From Dehalococcoidia bacterium (lineage in GTDB: Bacteria > Chloroflexota > Dehalococcoidia > GIF9 > AB-539-J10), in assembly GCA_029857995.1 (NCBI GenBank), contig JAOUFZ010000095.1:1-6608 (forward strand): DNA of 6,608 nt, read 5' to 3'. Made by a program: the position numbers and the translations under genes. The notes beneath the pieces are model-generated. The model saw only the letters and a list, made by a program, of their open reading frames with translations. It made no database searches and was not told the origin of the DNA. Positions 4,885 to 6,608 of the stretch are shown in pieces (within the stretch, counting starts at the first letter, position 1; every line of letters begins with the position of its first letter).

Positions 4885-5233
4885 CCTTTTCTTGACTTGC
4901 CTTACACTTCATACATAAACTTGCCTGAGGTATAGCTTCAAGACGAGCTTGCTCTATCGGTTGCCCACAAGAATCGCATAATCCATAGGTGCCCGCTTCA
5001 TATTTTTCTAAGGCATGCTCCACTTCCTTGAGAGACTCTTCCAGCCTTTTTCCCAGGGCTAGTCTTTTCTCTAGTTCCGAGGCTTCGTCGGCTCCTTCCT
5101 CCCTTTTGCCGAATGGACTGCCTTCCTTTCTCTCCGCCGACGGTTGACCAAGAACTCTCAACTGTTCTATTTTCTCTAGCAGTTCTGTTTTCTCTTTCTT
5201 CAATCTTTCGTAAAGTTCAGCGAACTCCATCAC
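4865..5233 (-). CDS. DksA/TraR-family C4 zinc-finger protein
   Basis: This 122-aa protein has the DksA/TraR architecture: an N-terminal coiled coil (about 3-80) and a C-terminal C4 zinc finger. The finger cysteines are C86, C89, C107 and C110 (CDSCG then CMKCK), separated by 17 residues. Family members insert the coiled coil into the RNA polymerase secondary channel and modulate initiation, often with ppGpp. The tip region reads E46-G-A-D49-E-A51, close to the DxxDxA tip of E. coli DksA, so polymerase modulation is plausible. The loop at 30-50 is charged and probably disordered. GTG (5233) and ATG (5230) are consecutive codons; GGGAGG upstream is 7 nt from the GTG and 10 nt from the ATG, so either may start. 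Its 3' end overlaps lspA by 20 bases. It could equally be a general stress regulator of the YteA type. Confidence 0.88.
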   Translation of the reverse strand: MMEFAELYERLKKEKTELLEKIEQLRVLGQPSAERKEGSPFGKREEGADEASELEKRLALGKRLEESLKEVEHALEKYEAGTYGLCDSCGQPIEQARLEAIPQASLCMKCKASQEKDAKGTR

Positions 5234-5307
5234 TTCTTGCCCTCCCGATGATTTACAGCTATCCTACGCCAAAGTTCCACACGAACCGCGTGAGACTCGC
5301 AGTTCTC

Positions 5308-6608
5308 TTACGCAACGTCGAGCTGGCCAAAAACCTTCCTTACGTCAGGATGTAGAGGGTCTCCGAGTTTTTTCACGGATTCGTATCTAATTTTGTTAAG
5401 TTCCCGCTGCTTTTCCTCAAACTCAGTTCGGGAGTAAAGTTTCTCAGGATGCAAGTAAATATCGTCCACATATCTTATCGCCTTAGGCACCTTAAAGCCA
5501 GTGGGGGAATCCACCCAATCTTCTAAACCTCCCCTTAGTAGAGAATCGAGTACTGCCATCGTAGATTCGAGTCTGATATCTTTGTAATATTCTGCTTCCC
5601 CTATTCCTCCAGTATTTATCAGATAGTAATTCAAGTGGGGGATGCCTTTTATTATCTCATAAAATATATTAGCATGCTCGGCCAGGTCGCCGGCGACAAA
5701 GGGGTCATAAAAGAACTCGCTTCTGATTTTCCCGGCCTGGGTTGGGTCACCAGCCGAGGACTCCATTGCCTGTCCCAGCACCATCAAGGCGGCTGCTTGC
5801 TCCCGGGTCAGCTTTGATATTGCGGGAATCAAGGCCCCTCTGGTGATAATAATCAGATTGTCAATCCTATCTACATCGATATAGCGACTGGCATGCATAA
5901 AATCTCTTCTTAGTACCACAGCTCTGCCATTGGATGTTCTGGCTGAGTTATAAAAATCAAAATCTCCGTCTTCGGTCACGTAGACATTCTCGCAGACAGT
6001 TTGTGGTTTTAACAGTCCGTAATATATTTCGATTTGCTCCCCGGGGTTCACTCCCTCTGTTTTTACAAAGATTCCCCCGGCCTCAAATCCATGAAAAGAA
6101 CCGTCGGGCATGAGAGTTCCACCATCATCCTGAATAAGCCAGGATTTTTCCTTTCCTTTTCTGGCCAGGATCCTACAAGTTGTAGTTGTCTTCCCGTTGG
6201 CACTTAATGCCACAAGTAGCGTCCTGGCGAGCCGATAGTCCCCGTGTGTTGATTGAAGGTAATCCTCTCGGCAGCCAGTATGTAAGAAGATGCCCCCTCT
6301 TTTCGTCTTAGCTACCCAATCCTCGGCGGCGAACACTCCCTTCTTATATTCACCTATGTAGTTACCATTCCTGATTATCTTGACAAACCTTCCGTCATCC
6401 AGCATAGCCAATCTGATAGTGATATCTTTCTCGGGGAGCGGTTTTGACTGATTAGTTTCAAAAGCCTCGTCAGCGAAGAATAAGATGTAATAGGTTGGCT
6501 CTTTGACCTCCCTCTTTGGGGCTATAAACAGGTTCTTGCCTCCGTAGGCAACATGGGCAAACCGCTCAGGGACAATCAACCTGACCGCAGTGTTGCTAGT
6601 CTCATTGC
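5308..6608 (-). CDS. pckA: Phosphoenolpyruvate carboxykinase (ATP)-like protein, 5'-truncated by the window edge
   Basis: The protein resembles ATP-dependent PEP carboxykinase, the cytosolic enzyme interconverting oxaloacetate plus ATP with PEP, CO2 and ADP. Numbering from a TTG at 6579, I see GEYKK (K79/K80) and a following His (H100), matching the family's metal-binding Lys and His. The P-loop region ALSANGKTT (124-132) is followed by QDDGG (D151/D152, the kinase-2 aspartates), FHGFEAGG (162-169), an Arg segment NSARTSNGR (211-219) and INTGG (321-325). The P-loop departs from the usual GLSGTGKTT: Gly is Ala, and GT is AN. The frame stays open upstream of the TTG to the window edge, so that TTG is probably not the start. 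About 100 N-terminal residues, including the substrate-binding GRSPKDK-type motif, should lie outside. The family is usually about 530 aa. TAA stop at 5308-5310. The family assignment is firm; catalytic activity is inferred. Confidence 0.85.
   Translation of the reverse strand, partial: NETSNTAVRLIVPERFAHVAYGGKNLFIAPKREVKEPTYYILFFADEAFETNQSKPLPEKDITIRLAMLDDGRFVKIIRNGNYIGEYKKGVFAAEDWVAKTKRGGIFLHTGCREDYLQSTHGDYRLARTLLVALSANGKTTTTCRILARKGKEKSWLIQDDGGTLMPDGSFHGFEAGGIFVKTEGVNPGEQIEIYYGLLKPQTVCENVYVTEDGDFDFYNSARTSNGRAVVLRRDFMHASRYIDVDRIDNLIIITRGALIPAISKLTREQAAALMVLGQAMESSAGDPTQAGKIRSEFFYDPFVAGDLAEHANIFYEIIKGIPHLNYYLINTGGIGEAEYYKDIRLESTMAVLDSLLRGGLEDWVDSPTGFKVPKAIRYVDDIYLHPEKLYSRTEFEEKQRELNKIRYESVKKLGDPLHPDVRKVFGQLDVA

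Noticed and set aside
5234..5307. Possible promoter or terminator between the PEPCK-like gene and the dksA-like gene
   Set aside because: TAGGAT has no acceptable -35 box at 16-18 nt, and the CACG/CGTG stem is too short and lacks a T-tract; only the Shine-Dalgarno GGGAGG is supportable.
1..6608. CRISPR arrays, tRNA or rRNA genes, insertion sequences, attachment sites
   Set aside because: No regularly spaced direct repeats, no tRNA-like or rRNA segments, and no transposase or integrase reading frames were seen on either strand.

Overview
All recognisable genes in this window lie on the minus strand, so transcription runs from base 6608 towards base 1. Protein content and moderate GC suggest a free-living anaerobic bacterium. 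The combination of a dedicated tungstate importer, a molybdenum/tungsten-cofactor-type riboswitch and a single-membrane style of lipoprotein maintenance is compatible with a Chloroflexota (Dehalococcoidia-like) or related lineage. That placement is a guess from gene content, not a demonstrated assignment.

Region 1 (6608 to about 3390) is a housekeeping block. It holds the C-terminal four fifths of a divergent ATP-type phosphoenolpyruvate carboxykinase (cut by the window edge), a DksA/TraR-family C4 zinc-finger protein, signal peptidase II (lspA), and an RluD-family 23S rRNA pseudouridine synthase. The last three genes overlap each other by 20 and 29 bases and look translationally coupled. Region 2 (3389 to 2608) is rplY/ctc, ribosomal protein L25 with a long acidic Ala/Glu tail encoded by short tandem repeats. 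Its best promoter lies so close to the ATG that the mRNA would be almost leaderless.

Region 3 (2607 to 2157) is a 450-base non-coding control region and the most interesting part of the window. It contains three inverted repeats, a good sigma-70 type promoter whose -35 box sits at the centre of one dyad, a Moco/Tuco-type riboswitch aptamer, a candidate antiterminator pairing, and a textbook intrinsic terminator. An 11-codon leader ORF has a Shine-Dalgarno sequence that is the 3' strand of the aptamer's closing stem and a stop codon inside the terminator hairpin.

Region 4 (2156 to 1) is the regulated operon: tupA (tungstate-binding protein), a 43-aa zinc-ribbon protein, tupB (permease) and tupC (ATPase, cut by the window edge). 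The likely logic is feedback: when the tungsten or molybdenum cofactor is plentiful the aptamer folds, the terminator forms and oxyanion uptake is switched off.
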